This document shows, piece after piece, positions 33,301-44,078 of a stretch of 64,000 nt of DNA; within the stretch, counting starts at the first letter, position 1, and every line of letters begins with the position of its first letter. The stretch is from assembly GCA_905147135.1 (NCBI GenBank), contig LR990053.1, positions 14,582,501 to 14,646,500 on the forward strand, written 5' to 3'. The notes under the pieces are model-generated. The model made no database searches. It saw only the letters and a list, made by a program, of their open reading frames with translations, and was not told the DNA's origin. The DNA is from Blastobasis lacticolella. Lineage: Eukaryota > Arthropoda > Insecta > Lepidoptera > Blastobasidae. The position numbers and the translations under genes were made by a program.

Positions 33301-35740
33301 AGAGGTAGGTCTTAAACACTTCAGTCAATAAATAAATAAATAGGTATAAAGCTTTAGTTGTTTATTAATAGAATGACTTTGCTACTAACTTATCTTTGTT
33401 ACAGGGCCGGCAAACAGGAAAGTGAATCACCTGATGGAAAGTAGTCACCGCCGCCAATAGACATCAGCAACAACATGGGCGCTACCAGTGTGTTCTCTCT
33501 AAAGAGACCTCTAATATACCTCTACCTACCTCTACTTATCACTATTTCTGAATTATTTTAGTATTACATTAGTCACTAACCGATGCTCTTAAAGTGAGGG
33601 AAAACATCGTGAGGAAATCTGCACATTCAGGCGACTGAATGTGTAACCATCCTCCCAAGTGGTCAGGTGTAACAGGGTCCCAGGAGGTCGGGTGGCAGTC
33701 GTTCTATTGTAATCCTGATATGCCAAATCTTGGATCATGGTCAACGCTGACCCCGAAAAGCACAACAGAGATATTGATGCCATGATGATGATTATTTATT
33801 GTGGCAAAATGTGTTTATGAGTGGAATTATTATTTTTTATATCTGGATAACCATTTTTCATTTTCTATTGTGTAATGGAGTACGGAAAATTAGTTTTTGC
33901 TACTACATTTGATTGTAGGGAAAGAGTAGCCCGATTCGTAAATCGCATCAGGTTTAAAATTGTTTTCTTTTCTCGCAATTTCCAGTGAAGGAATGAATGG
34001 CATGGAGTGTGTACTGCGAGCGATATGCGAGGCGGCTCAATATCCCGTTGAAGACCAAGGCCTTGTTGGAGAAATCATTCATATACTTTTAACGTAAGTG
34101 TGGTCATGAGTGAAAAGTGAGAAGTTTTAGCTAGAATGTTTCGTTTATTTAGCACAATAATCCGAACAAAGGTTGAAGTTGTAATACTCAAATACATAAA
34201 ATTATATTACAAGTTGTATTACATAAAATTCAAAATTTTACATGTCATTATTAACTAAAATTGAAATTAATACAGTCTATCACATTATAGGTCAATATCG
34301 ACGTTATTCGATCGGAGATTATTTTAATTAAAACGTCTTAAAACTATTGTTATTTGAATTTGTCATCAAATAATTCTTTCAAGCTGTAATAAGCTTTTGC
34401 TATTAACAATACTTTTAGTTTATTTTTAAAAGTTATTAAACAGTCATAGTCCCTAATATACTTTGGAATTTTATTGTAGACTACAGGACCGAAATTCGTC
34501 ATAATAAATTTTGATTTATGTAACCTGTAGGCTTCACAATTAAGATCAGATTTGTTTCGAAGTGTGTATCTCAGATGTTCTGATTTGCTAGGGAAACAAC
34601 TAAGGTTCGGTATTTTACTTCAGCGAACTGCCCTAGACCGTCTGCCGAACGTCACAGTCACAGACTCTAGGCGCTTGTAAGAATTTTTTCCATAAAATCG
34701 TTTTGGAAATCTTTTTAGGAAGACAAATAATTACGCTGTCTATAGAACTTACAGTAAACGCGTAAATGGAAGCCATCAGTTGCAGCCAGCAGATTGGGAG
34801 TTGGTTGTCTGTAAATTTTAGTTCCAATCTCAGCCGCTCACCAAGTTATCTAGCGAGCGGCAGTGCTACAAGGATAATTTGGCACGTGGCCGAAATTAGA
34901 ACTAACGCCACCATCTTGTGCAGTATCACTTTTACACACACAGATAGTTGTACTTGATGTTTGACACCCACTATCTTCTCCAAGTGCTAAATGATCTTAG
35001 TACCTCCTTTGCGTTTCAACCATAAGTTTCAATCACGAGACATACGTACGAAGTAAAAATCCGGTTGCAATGTATGCAATTTAATAGGAATCCATCAGAA
35101 TCATCGTCGTCATCGGATATATTAATTTCTGACCCTATCACGTGGAGAATCTCTGAGCACAGCTCTCTCCATAGTCCGTTGAGTGTTTCTGAGCTTTCTA
35201 ATAGGATCCAAACAGAACCAGAGAACCGTCAGCTCCATACCTCAAACCAAATAAAAAATATAAATAGAATCCTGCGAACAACATACTGATGCACGTAAAA
35301 CACGCATATATTGACAACTAAACTACCCCATGGTACACATGTTTACGAAATCGGCCTGTCTCTGTTGACAGCTCGCCATTTTCATTTCAAATGAAATGGA
35401 TCGATGTTATTGAATTAACGTTTCATAATATGCCTCATATTGTGGCCTTTCCCCCCCTGAGCTCCATATTAATATATTCTGATACACTTTAATGTATGAT
35501 CGTCTATTTGCGTGGCCTTTTATTAAATGTTATAATAAGTAACTCAAACATATTTTCAGCAGACCAGACTACGGAAAATCTCCCTTCGACCCTAAAGACG
35601 AGGACTGGTCAACCTCCATGTCGCAGTATATTGACGCAGCAACGGCAGGTCGCCAAATGTTTAGCTGCCCTGCCATCTACGCCGACTGCCCAGAAGGGAA
35701 AGGTGTTATGGAACTCATCTCTATTTTGACAGACAACTAG
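27395..35740 (+). CDS. DM4/DM12 family secreted protein, gene 4 (5 coding exons)
   Basis: Exons 27395-27399 (ATGAG before GTATGT), 32097-32235, 32680-32900, 33986-34093 and 35560-35740 give 217 aa. Using the second AG of the acceptor (exon 5 from 35563) gives 216 aa without the extra Arg. The splice of ATGAG to exon 2 gives MRTLRLILCISILLPTIQS, a convincing signal peptide. RVKR at 29-32 precedes QVNSIPLVFPYGATYK. Exon 3 contains FSANFQYQYLQF and LSQYYFIKEVSREERD. Exon 4 has GMEC-VLRAI-C and EIIHILLT; exon 5 has PDYGKSPFD, WSTSMSQYIDAA, GRQMFSC and the C-x6-C pair. It is a close paralogue of gene 3 in tandem orientation with the same exon 3 and 4 lengths. Intron 1 (4.7 kb) is full of mobile DNA. 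The role is unknown. The exon 1 assignment is the least certain part. Confidence 0.83.
28680..28899 (+). repeat. SINE family 3, best copy, in intron 1 of gene 4
   Basis: It contains CGCTACGCACGGGAAGGAGA, CACGAAGCGATGGCTTTACG, GTTAAGAATGACATGCGTGC, CGAGTGAAGTGGACTAAGAC and a GGGCCCTCGCATGC end. Its 3' part resembles the GGGCCCTCGTGCGCGAGAGC end of SINE family 2, so the two families may share a tail. Confidence 0.7.
28908..29118 (-). repeat. SINE family 2 copy abutting the SINE 3 copy
   Basis: On the minus strand it runs from a head with the GCGTCGGTGCAATAG remnant and the GGGTTAGACTCGTAAGCGAG block to CAGATTGCAGTCGCTCCACT. Part of the middle is missing. Confidence 0.75.
29500..29570 (-). mobile_element. 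LINE 3' tail remnant
   Basis: TATTTATTTATTTATTGTAG followed by TACCAACAGCTATATAAAAC is repeated in close form at about 47341-47395. It looks like the inverse of a LINE 3' end with an (AAATA)n-type tail. Confidence 0.45.
29950..31486 (+). pseudogene. Decayed non-LTR retrotransposon reverse transcriptase
   Basis: Three open segments in different frames form one RT. About 29955-30264 has NTKSTGYDDISTKIIK and NYRPIALIPVFSKIFEK. 30421-30915 has MDMTKAFDFVNHELLL, GVPQGSVLGSLLF and FADD (the catalytic box). 31067-31486 is the C-terminal region with LRYGIIFWGN and MAPKIYNKLPASIR. Frameshifts near 30262-30420 and 30915-31066 break it. The endonuclease domain is absent (5' truncation). Box types fit the jockey/CR1 group of APE-type LINEs. 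The 3' flank to about 31727 ends with an AATAAA-containing AT-rich sequence. Confidence 0.85.
32281..32590 (+). repeat. SINE family 2 copy in intron 2 of gene 4
   Basis: Head GAAGCTTCGGTGGCTGAGCG with B box GGGTTCGAATCCC, then the body to CATGGTCAAGGCAGACCCCG. It begins 45 bp past the exon 2 donor. Confidence 0.85.
33404..33535 (+). repeat. Dispersed repeat R5 copy in intron 3 of gene 4
   Basis: It contains AATCACCTGATGGAAAGTAG, TCACCGCCGCCAATAGACAT and CCTCTAATATACCTC as in the other R5 copies. Confidence 0.7.
33573..33795 (+). repeat. SINE family 2, head-truncated copy
   Basis: It starts at ACTAACCGATGCTCTTAAAG and ends with a GATGATGAT tail. It lies in intron 3 of gene 4. Confidence 0.8.
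34350..34630 (-). pseudogene. LINE C-terminal fragment in intron 4 of gene 4
   Basis: The minus strand reads SEHLRYTLRNKSDLN, then KFIMTNFGPVVYNKIPKYIR and ITFKNKLKVLLIAKAYYSLK to a stop at 34350-34352. This is the typical C-terminal end of a jockey/CR1-type reverse transcriptase; everything upstream is missing. Confidence 0.7.
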
Positions 35741-36462
35741 GACTTACACTATGCCTATATTTTTATGTACCTATGTTTTTTAATTTGGATGATAAAATTA
35801 AACTAAATATCTACCTATATCTTTTAATTATAATGATAAAATTTTATGTCAGGACCGTAGCAAATGGACAATGTTGTCTCTCCCTACCTCTAGGGGAAAA
35901 AGGCGACGTTATGTATTCTATTGTATTAAATATTAACAAATTAGTTTATTTTATTTCGTAATACGTATCATATGTTTTATATATTGCGACATTTAATTAT
36001 TTTATTCAGGTTAATTTTATAGTATCAGCCAAATTATAAATTCATTTAATTAAACTACGTTTTGCTTGACGGTGCAGTGTCGGTGGGAGATTATTGGGCC
36101 CACTGAAAGCCGGCGTTGTTGTTCGCATCAAGCGGCCACAAAATTAAGCTGATTGGATTGGATTTGGATCTTTGTTACTCTTTCACACAAAAACTAGTGA
36201 ACTGATTATGTGCAATTTGGCAGTAATGTAGCTTAGAGCCCAGAATAGCATTGTGATTCCTGCAGGACGGGGTATTTAAGTACATACCAAAATTCATGTA
36301 GGAAAAATGTATTTGTTTGACTCTTCAAATTTTAATAATTCTGATGGTGTGCTTTTAGTTTGTTACTTTTTCAGTAACAATAGGAAACCAGAGTGTATTA
36401 CTATGGCCACATAACATCATCCGTATTCACAAACAATACTTGTATAAGTATCTTGGCGTTGG
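35741..36462. other. 3' flank of gene 4
   Basis: AT-rich with no canonical AATAAA close to the stop; an ATTAAA variant lies near 35925. The sequence at 36080-36150 (GGGAGATTATTGGGCCCACT...) is GC-richer and may be an unclassified repeat. Confidence 0.3.
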
Positions 36463-36778
36463 TATCCCGGTTGTGCTCTCGCGCACGAGAGATCCAAAAT
36501 TTGGCAGTTAAGTTAATTACAGTGAAGCGACTGCCATCTGACCTCCGTTGTTAACCGGGGTACCTGACTAGATTGGATCATGGTTACACATTCAGTGGCC
36601 TGAATCTGCTGGTTTCGTCTCGATGTTTTTCCTCACCGTAACTGTATCGGTTAACGTTCCACTTATGTACATAACTCAGAAAAGTGTAATTGGTTTAATG
36701 TGCATGGCGGCACTGGGTTTCGAACCCGGTACCTCTCGCTTATGAATCGGATACGACCACTCGGCCACCGACGCTCTT
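36463..36778 (-). repeat. SINE family 2 copy
   Basis: On the minus strand the head includes the TGGCCGAGTGGTCGTATCCG block and GGGTTCGAAACCC, and the 3' end CGAGAGCACAACCGGGATAC is intact. Confidence 0.85.
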
Positions 36779-37884
36779 CATCAAATCAATATGTAATCCC
36801 TCGAAACAAACTCCGTTGGACAAACGGTAGAGCACGCAAAGGGCGGCAAAATCCCTTCTTGTTGTCGGATCGATACCATTGTGAGCTGGATATGTCGATA
36901 AATTCTCTAAGCGCATTTTTGGATCGCATCACAAGGACCGAAGTGGTATGCTGGTGCTGCGGCCTACAGATGGTTGCAACGGGGCCGAAGCTAAGACAAA
37001 TTTCTTGGTACGATCTCAATTGAAGCCTCTTTCAATTAAATACATCCAGTTCTTATATAACTAAAGTAACGTTACTATGCATTCTCACAGTGCTCTTTAA
37101 CAGTTCCTTGTTAATTAAACGTGTTCATTGTAACAGACACATTGTATAGTGCCTTATAAGAGTTGTACAGTACAAAAGTAAGTTTTTTCTTTACTCTGTT
37201 TAGCGCGCTGCACACTTGGGTATCGTAAATAGTGATTAAGCAATGCATTAGAAGCAGGTCGTGTAGTACCTCGCAACACCTGGATACAGGCACTGTTAGA
37301 ACTAAAACTAGAGTAAAAATTCAAACAATGTATATTTAAAAAAAGAATAAAATTAAAATCAAATAATTATCTCATATAAATGAAGTCATTAGTAATATTT
37401 TTCCACCACCACCACCACGCCGTCTTACGTACAGAATTGCCACTCGTATCCTGTTGGTTCGTAACAGTTTCCCAAATAAATAAACAACACCCAGCCAATC
37501 CACTTACATGTATGCTAAACCGTTTCCAACACTATTCAAAAACACTGAAAACATGTTATTTATACCTAGTATTACATAACAATTTCAGTGAGGGAGCCAC
37601 ATTAGCTTCCTGTGCCAGGGGCGCGTAATTTATCTCAATTCTGGATTCCGGGCGAGGTACGGCTACAGTTAATGTTAATCGTCTCTCTCCACGTCGCGGC
37701 GCACTGATTCGCTAATGCAACTCCACTGGTAGGTAATTTTTTTTTAAATAGTACGCGGCTATAAAAAAAATTTAATTTAGTAACTAAGCCTCGCTTGCAC
37801 CAAATTCTTAAACACGTTTAGGAATGACGTTCACCTATTTTTGTTAAGCTATTTAGTGACAAACGAGCAGACAGCCTTCCTGAT
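36779..37884. other. Gene-free stretch
   Basis: An open frame on both strands at 36786-37020 is GC-richer than its surroundings and could be an old retroelement piece, but no motif decides it. A CAC repeat (CCACCACCACCACC) sits at 37405-37418. Nothing else was recognised. Confidence 0.35.
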
Positions 37885-38110
37885 GCTAAGTGGTAACTGT
37901 CGCCCATAACATCTACAACTCATACAGGTTGCAGATAACAAAAATGCAGAACCGCAGGTGCGTTGTCACTGTGAGGACTAAGGTGAAATGCCTCATGCCT
38001 GTAATTTCGTAACAGGAATTCAACAATGCAAACATTGTTGCTTGGCGGTAGGAATAGATAAGGCGATGGTACCCACCCAAGTGGCTTGACAGACTGTCCT
38101 ACCACCTGAT
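37885..38110 (-). repeat. Dispersed repeat R6, copy 2
   Basis: The inverse of 10310-10505, sharing GCCGCCAAGCAACAATG (as CATTGTTGCTTGGCGG), the CTCACAGTGACAACGCAC block and the TGCATTTTTGTTATCTGCAA block. This copy is longer at its 5' end (GTCTGTCAAGCCACTTGGGT). Confidence 0.65.
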
Positions 38111-38389
38111 ATAATGTTGTTTTGTATGAAGATTTTTGTTTAAGTATCAGATTAAATGCGATCAAGATTTATGCGAAGAACTATGTTTGAGACCGAATAT
38201 TATGATTTGGTACCTACTTTTAATGACATTTTTGGTTTTTATAACAGGAAATGGGTAGCACTATATTCTGTATCGTGGACTTATTTGATCTTATCTACTG
38301 ATTGACAATCATAGACACCTACTGATAGTCAAAATAGACTGTTAATGAAGATAGCTATAAAAACGTCAAACTATAAAAAGAACCAACGA

Positions 38390-38700
38390 CTATCGGCCCC
38401 TTGTGAATGCAACGCCTGCAATGAAAACCCATTTAGAACTCCGTCACATTCCAGAGCCCGGACCATTGGTCACGCGGTCGCAATATCTTCCGCGTCGACA
38501 CGACTGTTTCCGGAGTCACCCGAGCGTGACCGAGGTTCGAGAGGTGGTTTCGAAGTGGCAACAAAGTCGAAGTGTCCGCGATCTCTCGTAAGACAGTGTT
38601 TGCGTCGCGGATGTCACGTCCGCGACAAATTAAGTGAATCTCATACGCGTTGCAAGTCACGCTCGCCTGATCTCTTCCTTGGGATATTTACATTGAGCTG
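38390..38700. other. CpG-rich patch in AT-rich spacer
   Basis: About 300 bp with many CpGs (e.g. TCGCGGACGTGACATCCGCG read on the minus strand), unlike the surrounding AT-rich DNA. Overlapping open frames on both strands have no domain. It could be an unmethylated promoter/5' exon, or an old GC-rich repeat. Confidence 0.4.
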
Positions 38701-39127
38701 CAGCGGCACTAGGGGTTCTCGTATTTCTAAGGACTTTCTCAGATTTTTCTTTCCGAGCTATTAGATACGTGGGCTGTGGACGTGTTTTGAATGGTTATTG
38801 TGTTTTGTTTAGTTCACTTCGTTACGGTTGTTTGGTTGGGTCAAGAGTGCTTTCGTATCGGAAAAGAAAGGATTTAATAAAACGAAAACAAAATAAACAC
38901 TTAATTTCAGGTTAAACATAAATAGCCAATTACAGGATGATTAAGAGCATACCTAGCTTGTTCGTTGGTATGGCCGCACAGAGAATATCGATGAAAGTAA
39001 TTACGATACGTTTCATTAATTAAATTTGCCGACATTGTACTGAAAGAGCCCGGGCTCGTTTTTATCTGAAACTAAAATGAATTGCATCCTTTTAACGGTT
39101 CCAGCACACCCATTCGTTTTTTATGTA

Positions 39128-39312
39128 ATACGGCAGACAAACAAGCAAGCGAGCCACCTGATGGAAAGTGGTCACCGCCGCCTATGAGCAACAGCAACAC
39201 CAGGGGCGCTACCAATGCATTGCCCGCCTCTAAGGAGACCTCTAATATACCTCTTAATTGATCACATGTCGTAGTCTAAAGAAAACACTCTAGCTGGGAG
39301 CTCATTCCAAAC
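39128..39312 (+). repeat. Dispersed repeat R5 copy
   Basis: It contains GAGCCACCTGATGGAAAGTG, GTCACCGCCGCCTATGAGCA, CCTCTAATATACCTCTTAAT and the GTCTAAAGAAAACACTCTAG block. It is the fullest R5 copy here. Confidence 0.75.
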
Positions 39313-40267
39313 AATCAAATCTACCTTGAAATTATTTTGTTTCCAACAACCAAAATTAATCACAAATGCCGTATAAATAGGTACTTACTAACAATAAATC
39401 CCAAATTTATTGTATTTCGTCTTGAATATTGTTCCAAATTATGTAGGCCACAGACGCCCGACTGTGGTTTGTCCGGCGCCCTGACTTACTTAGACTTTTA
39501 TTATCTTCAACGCCAGTGGTCTGTTTTTACTTTCCCAGCAACTCTTTATTAGTGTTTAATGGCCGGAGTTAGTACACTAAGCCTCTAACAGAACCTCTAT
39601 GCCGCACACAAGGCCACACAACAGTCGAACCAGCCAGAAGCACACATAAAGCTGGAAATATTAGCGCTACCCGCTTCCCGAAGTGGCGTGGAAAAATCGA
39701 GAATCAATAGTAGCTCCCCGTAGGCCCCAGTGGGTAATCAGTTTGGCCGACGATTTAGACGTCTCGTGAATTTATTGAGTAGCCCAGGAGTAACTAGCTG
39801 GATTTATTTCGTACCCCCAACGTGCTGACGTTTCATTGCTCGGCGACGAGGAATCCAGATCGTGAAAGCGGCTAATGGGTGACCTCTTCAGCTGGAATTT
39901 GGCTCCAAGTCAGGTGCGGTTACTGTGTTGACTGTATTGTAATGAAGGTTGTGAGGGTGCGATAGTTATATTATTTAGTAGATTTACAAGTAGTTTCAGG
40001 CCCCAGGAGTAGACTGTGCATGCAATTTTCTTATCCCAATTTCATTTTAATATTGATTAACTTTCTTCCATTGGGATATTTCGAGATAAAAGTACCTACC
40101 CTATTAGCATAGAGAAAAAAATATATACGTATAAACTAGCGAGAGAAATGTTGTAACAGGGTAATTAATTTTGAAGATTAGATATTGTCTGATCGCTGAC
40201 CGAAACCGCTATCCCGCGCCTGGGGTATGGGGCGGGGGCGAGGGAGTATGACGTATATTAGTATCGT

Positions 40268-40523
40268 CTTGGCCGTGTGGTGTCCGGCAGAGTAGAATAG
40301 AACCAACCCCTTACACTCGTGGGTGTCGTACTAGGCGACTAATGTTTTTGAAGCAAAGGATCTAGTCTCCGTAGGCTAGAAAATCGGCAGCAGCATTTTC
40401 CATAGTTATATTTATAACACTACGACTTCCAACCCGCCTGTCACGCGTGGAGATTATGGCAATAACCTCCCATTTCGTGGGAGAGGCCCTAAGTCCTGCA
40501 GTGGACTGTTATGGGCTGTGGTG
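40268..40523 (+). repeat. SINE family 1 copy
   Basis: It runs from TGGCCGTGTGGTGTCCGGCA through GTGTCGTACTAGGCGACTAA and TTCCAACCCGCCTGTCACGC to CCTGCAGTGGACTGTTATGG. Confidence 0.8.
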
Positions 40524-40664
40524 GAGTATCACCTAACAGGTCGAACAAGTAAGTACGGATAGAAATATGAACGAGTGGAGTATAGGGTAGCCCATGTATA
40601 GCCCACAGCTGGACATAGGCCTCAACTCATTAACTGGAGGTCTTGGAGACTTTATTTTAAGTTA

Positions 40665-40815
40665 TACGGCAGACAAACAGACAAGCAGACCACCTAATGG
40701 AAAGTAGTCACCGCCGATGACCGTGATGTATAGGATCATCAACACCAGGGGCTCCATCGATGCGTTGCCCGCCTCTAAAAGTATCTCTAATAATTATATA
40801 CCTCTTGAACGATCC
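40665..40815 (+). repeat. Dispersed repeat R5 copy
   Basis: It contains AGACCACCTAATGGAAAGTA, GTCACCGCCG, ATGCGTTGCCCGCCTCTAAA and the ATACCTCTTGAACGATCCC block. Confidence 0.7.
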
Positions 40816-43293
40816 CCTGACTTCCACCACTGTTCCAATACTGAAGCCGAACGCGAGTATTGCAAATACATGCAGTAAAACGTAATACCTAACTTACGTA
40901 ACGTAAAATCAAACTAAGTTACAGATTGTGCCGACGCGTAGGTACACCTATATAATTAAGAGCGTATCTTGGCCCGTAAACCTTAACAAATTGGAGACAG
41001 TTAAAATTCCAAATGGTATCGATTCCCGAAACTAGATCCATTGAGGGCTATTAAGCGAGGATCACAGTGACGATCCAATCAAAGTGTTAACTTAAACAAT
41101 TGTGCGAAGTTAAATTGGGTGTGTGTAGGGTTAGGGACAAAACCTTTAAGTTTTAAGTGCTTCCTCTATAATTACTGGCCGTATTTGTCTCTTGGTGTTG
41201 TATCGTTGTATGGGGAGAGAGCGAAGACAATTACATGATCACAAATGTCGTATTTAAGGGAGTGTTTACAACGAAAATCCGTGTCGCACTGATAGACCAA
41301 ACTGAAACGTGATGCTCATGGAGTAAGAGTCATATTTGTATCACGCAATTTAATTGTTTTTTGCTTGTTATTAAAAAACTCAAGTATCACTCTTGTCGGT
41401 GGAGCAATCGCCACTCCTCTCTCCTGTCCGCCAACTTCTTTATCTCCTTATAATCCCGGCGCTTACTTTTCCTTCACGTCCTTCCAATATTCAAATCTAG
41501 GTTTAAAAGTGTATGAGAGCCTTACGGCTGACAATAAATTCATGGATCTGTATTCTATATTATTACGGACAACTAAAATGTCATTCTGACATCATAATAC
41601 GTAGAATTCTATTTTATTAATTACCTTCAATCCGTGACATCGTCCATGTGGATCAGATTTATTTATTTTACTATTCATTTTCCTCCAATCCTCTTAACCA
41701 TTGTCAATTCATCCCTTCCTACGGGAATTCCCGAAAATTGGTCTTAATGCTCACCTGCGGTATTTAATATACCTCAGTACAAGATCCAGTGATTTTCGTT
41801 TGTATTCAGTTTCATGTTAATGTATCTTTATAGAGCGATACATCGTGATCACGGTAATATTAATATACAATAATATGTTTAGGGGAAGGTCGTATAGTAT
41901 CGGACAGCGTATAGCATCGGACAATGTCGATAACGTCTCTTTGCGAAACAACGCATTCCGCTGCTGGTACAAAACATACGACACTTGTCATGCAAAAGTC
42001 ATGCAATTTTCTCGAAATTGGAGGGATTTTGATGTCTGTTTGTCTATCGTAAGCATACCGCCATTGGGCACTATAGGGCACTTCCCATACAAAAAATATT
42101 TGGGGTAATTTTTTTTTTCAGTACTGCCTCTTAATTTTATATGCCCTTCTCTACAAGGATGTATTAAAGGGTGCTGAACATAAATACAATACCGATATCG
42201 TTATTTGACCATAGACCACTTCCTCTACATAAGTGACCAGTTTCCTTTAGTAGTGTGTAGTGCCGAGCCGTGTGGCCGGTAGTACTAAGAGAATTTTGAC
42301 AAAAATTTAACGTATTTGTTGACATTCACATTTACAGTCACTCGCCACTCGCCACTGTACTTGTAATGGCCACTCAATGTAAATCTGGCATAGGGGTCCA
42401 CTCTATACTAGACAATAGTCAGCAGCCAGGAGAGTTTTCTTGTGAGTTTTCAACACTGCCATCTCAAACTTGCGTTCCAAGCTTGTAGTTCGAAATCCAC
42501 CATCAATATGGAGGAGGCTCAAGTCCAATAGTGGAGATTACGAGACGTTGCCGAGTCAGATCAGATAACGTTTTAAAGTAAATGCTTATCACTACGTCCT
42601 AGAACATAAGTAAGAACACTAGATCTGCCGTTCTGTCAACCTCAAGTCATTGAATAGCCGAGCTGCATTTCTCAAAAACTATTTTCTATGAAAAAAATAT
42701 GGTAACGCTATATTATTCCCTGTAAAAAGATCCGCTGGAAGCTTGTTAGCGTTGTCGGGCTGTCATACCTCATTAGTCAGGGTAACTTTACAAAGTTATG
42801 GTGCCCTGGTACATTTTCTGCAGTTTAGCTAGGTTTTTGTGACAAATTAATACAATGGAAAATTAAAAACATTTGAGGGAACGAATATGGTGGTTTTATT
42901 TTTATCCTTTTATCAGTTTATAGTGCCACAAACTTATCTGACCCGTGGTGCGAGTCTCTAAGCAACATCCGTGATTGCAACGATGAAATGTAGGATGTTC
43001 TGTCAGATGATAACAATGTTTTAACAGAAATTTGCGCTCACGGATGTTGTCTTAGCGACTAGCTCCACTAATGCAGTGCAGTGCACTGCGCGGCGCACCA
43101 CGCAGTGCCACGTCACGGTGACAACAAAGAAAACGATGGTGTTATTCTGGTTTTTCACGTTAGGCAATGATCGCACGAGAGATTTACGAATGATTGTGAG
43201 TTAGGCAACGTTTGCACGAGAGCTTTTTCGACGCTTTTACGCGCGTTATTTTAAACGACTCGCATGATTATTGACCTTATGTCGACCTTATGT
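40816..43293. other. Gene-free stretch
   Basis: No supported exon, SINE or LINE. The piece at about 42420-42545 (CAGCAGCCAGGAGAGTTTTC...GGAGGCTCAAGTCCAATAG) resembles a diverged SINE family 1 body. A GC-rich palindromic run (CAGTGCAGTGCACTGCGCGG) lies at about 43076-43095. Confidence 0.35.
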
Positions 43294-43415
43294 ATGGAGG
43301 TCAGTTGGCAGTCGTTCCACTGTAATTGCCTGATCTGCTAAATCTTGGATCATAGTCAAAGCGGGCCCCGGGTCCTCGCGTGCGAGAGCACAAACAGGAT
43401 TTGACGCCAAGATCA
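43294..43415 (+). repeat. SINE family 2, 3' fragment
   Basis: From TATGGAGGTCAGTTGGCAGT through GCGGGCCCCGGGTCCTCGCG to TGACGCCAAGAT. Confidence 0.8.
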
Positions 43416-43423
43416 TCATTATC

Positions 43424-43625
43424 ATCGTCTTGGTGTTAAATTTCGGTTGCCAGGAGTCCGCCTTCCTACTCCTCTTGGTCCACTTCGCTCGGTCTTTGGT
43501 ATCCTTGGTGGTGAGTTTGTTGGCACGCATGTCGTTCTTATCGACGTCTAGCCATCGCTTCGTGAGTTGAACTCTCCTTCCCGTGCCTAGCGGGCTGGCA
43601 TGGTCAGACATTATTGTCGCCACGT
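43424..43625 (-). repeat. SINE family 3 copy
   Basis: CTCCTCTTGGTCCACTTCGC, GTTGGCACGCATGTCGTTCT, GTCTAGCCATCGCTTCGTGA and CCCGTGCCTAGCGGG match the inverse of 28680-28899. It faces the adjacent SINE 2 fragment tail to tail. Confidence 0.7.
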
Positions 43626-43877
43626 AATTTGCCGTTTAATTTCCTTACTATCATTATCCGCATCTTGTCTCTCACGTTCCGTTTAGAGTAATCTGATCGA
43701 TTATAATCGTATGGTGCAGGATGTTTTTCAACAAGCTCATAAAACATTATATTGAAGTCAACATCATCATAATGACGCCACGATGATTATTTAATTTATA
43801 TTATTGTCAATGCTACATTGACATTACAATTTGTGTGCCATTTTTGTAACCTTGATCTGGCTCGGGTTAATATTTGA

Positions 43878-44078
43878 TTATAACATAATGGTGACATCCT
43901 GAAAACCTGCTGAAAACGGTCCGGATACATTCCCAGGTTTACCATCAACTGGTAAGTCTATTTTTACACCGGTATTCCATATAGGGTGCACCCAATAGTT
44001 ACGTAGAGGTCGTCTACATTTTTGCATATTAACCATCTGCAGTACGGCCAACATGTCTTCATCCCCGGAAGAAGACAT
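43878..44078 (-). pseudogene. Possible Harbinger-type (HARBI1-like) N-terminal remnant
   Basis: The 66-codon minus frame begins MSSSGDEDMLAVLQMV and contains CRRPLRNYWVHPI. An acidic start followed by a basic block and (Y/W)WVHPI is typical of the N-terminus of insect Harbinger-type nucleases. No DDE domain follows, and part of the segment (CTGCAGATGGTTAAT / CTACAGATGGTGAAT) is locally duplicated at 44030-44160. Weak assignment. Confidence 0.3.

Noticed and set aside
38345..38764. 139-codon frame and overlapping frames as genes
   Set aside because: Open frames on both strands follow from the GC-rich patch; no domain, signal peptide or splice partner found.
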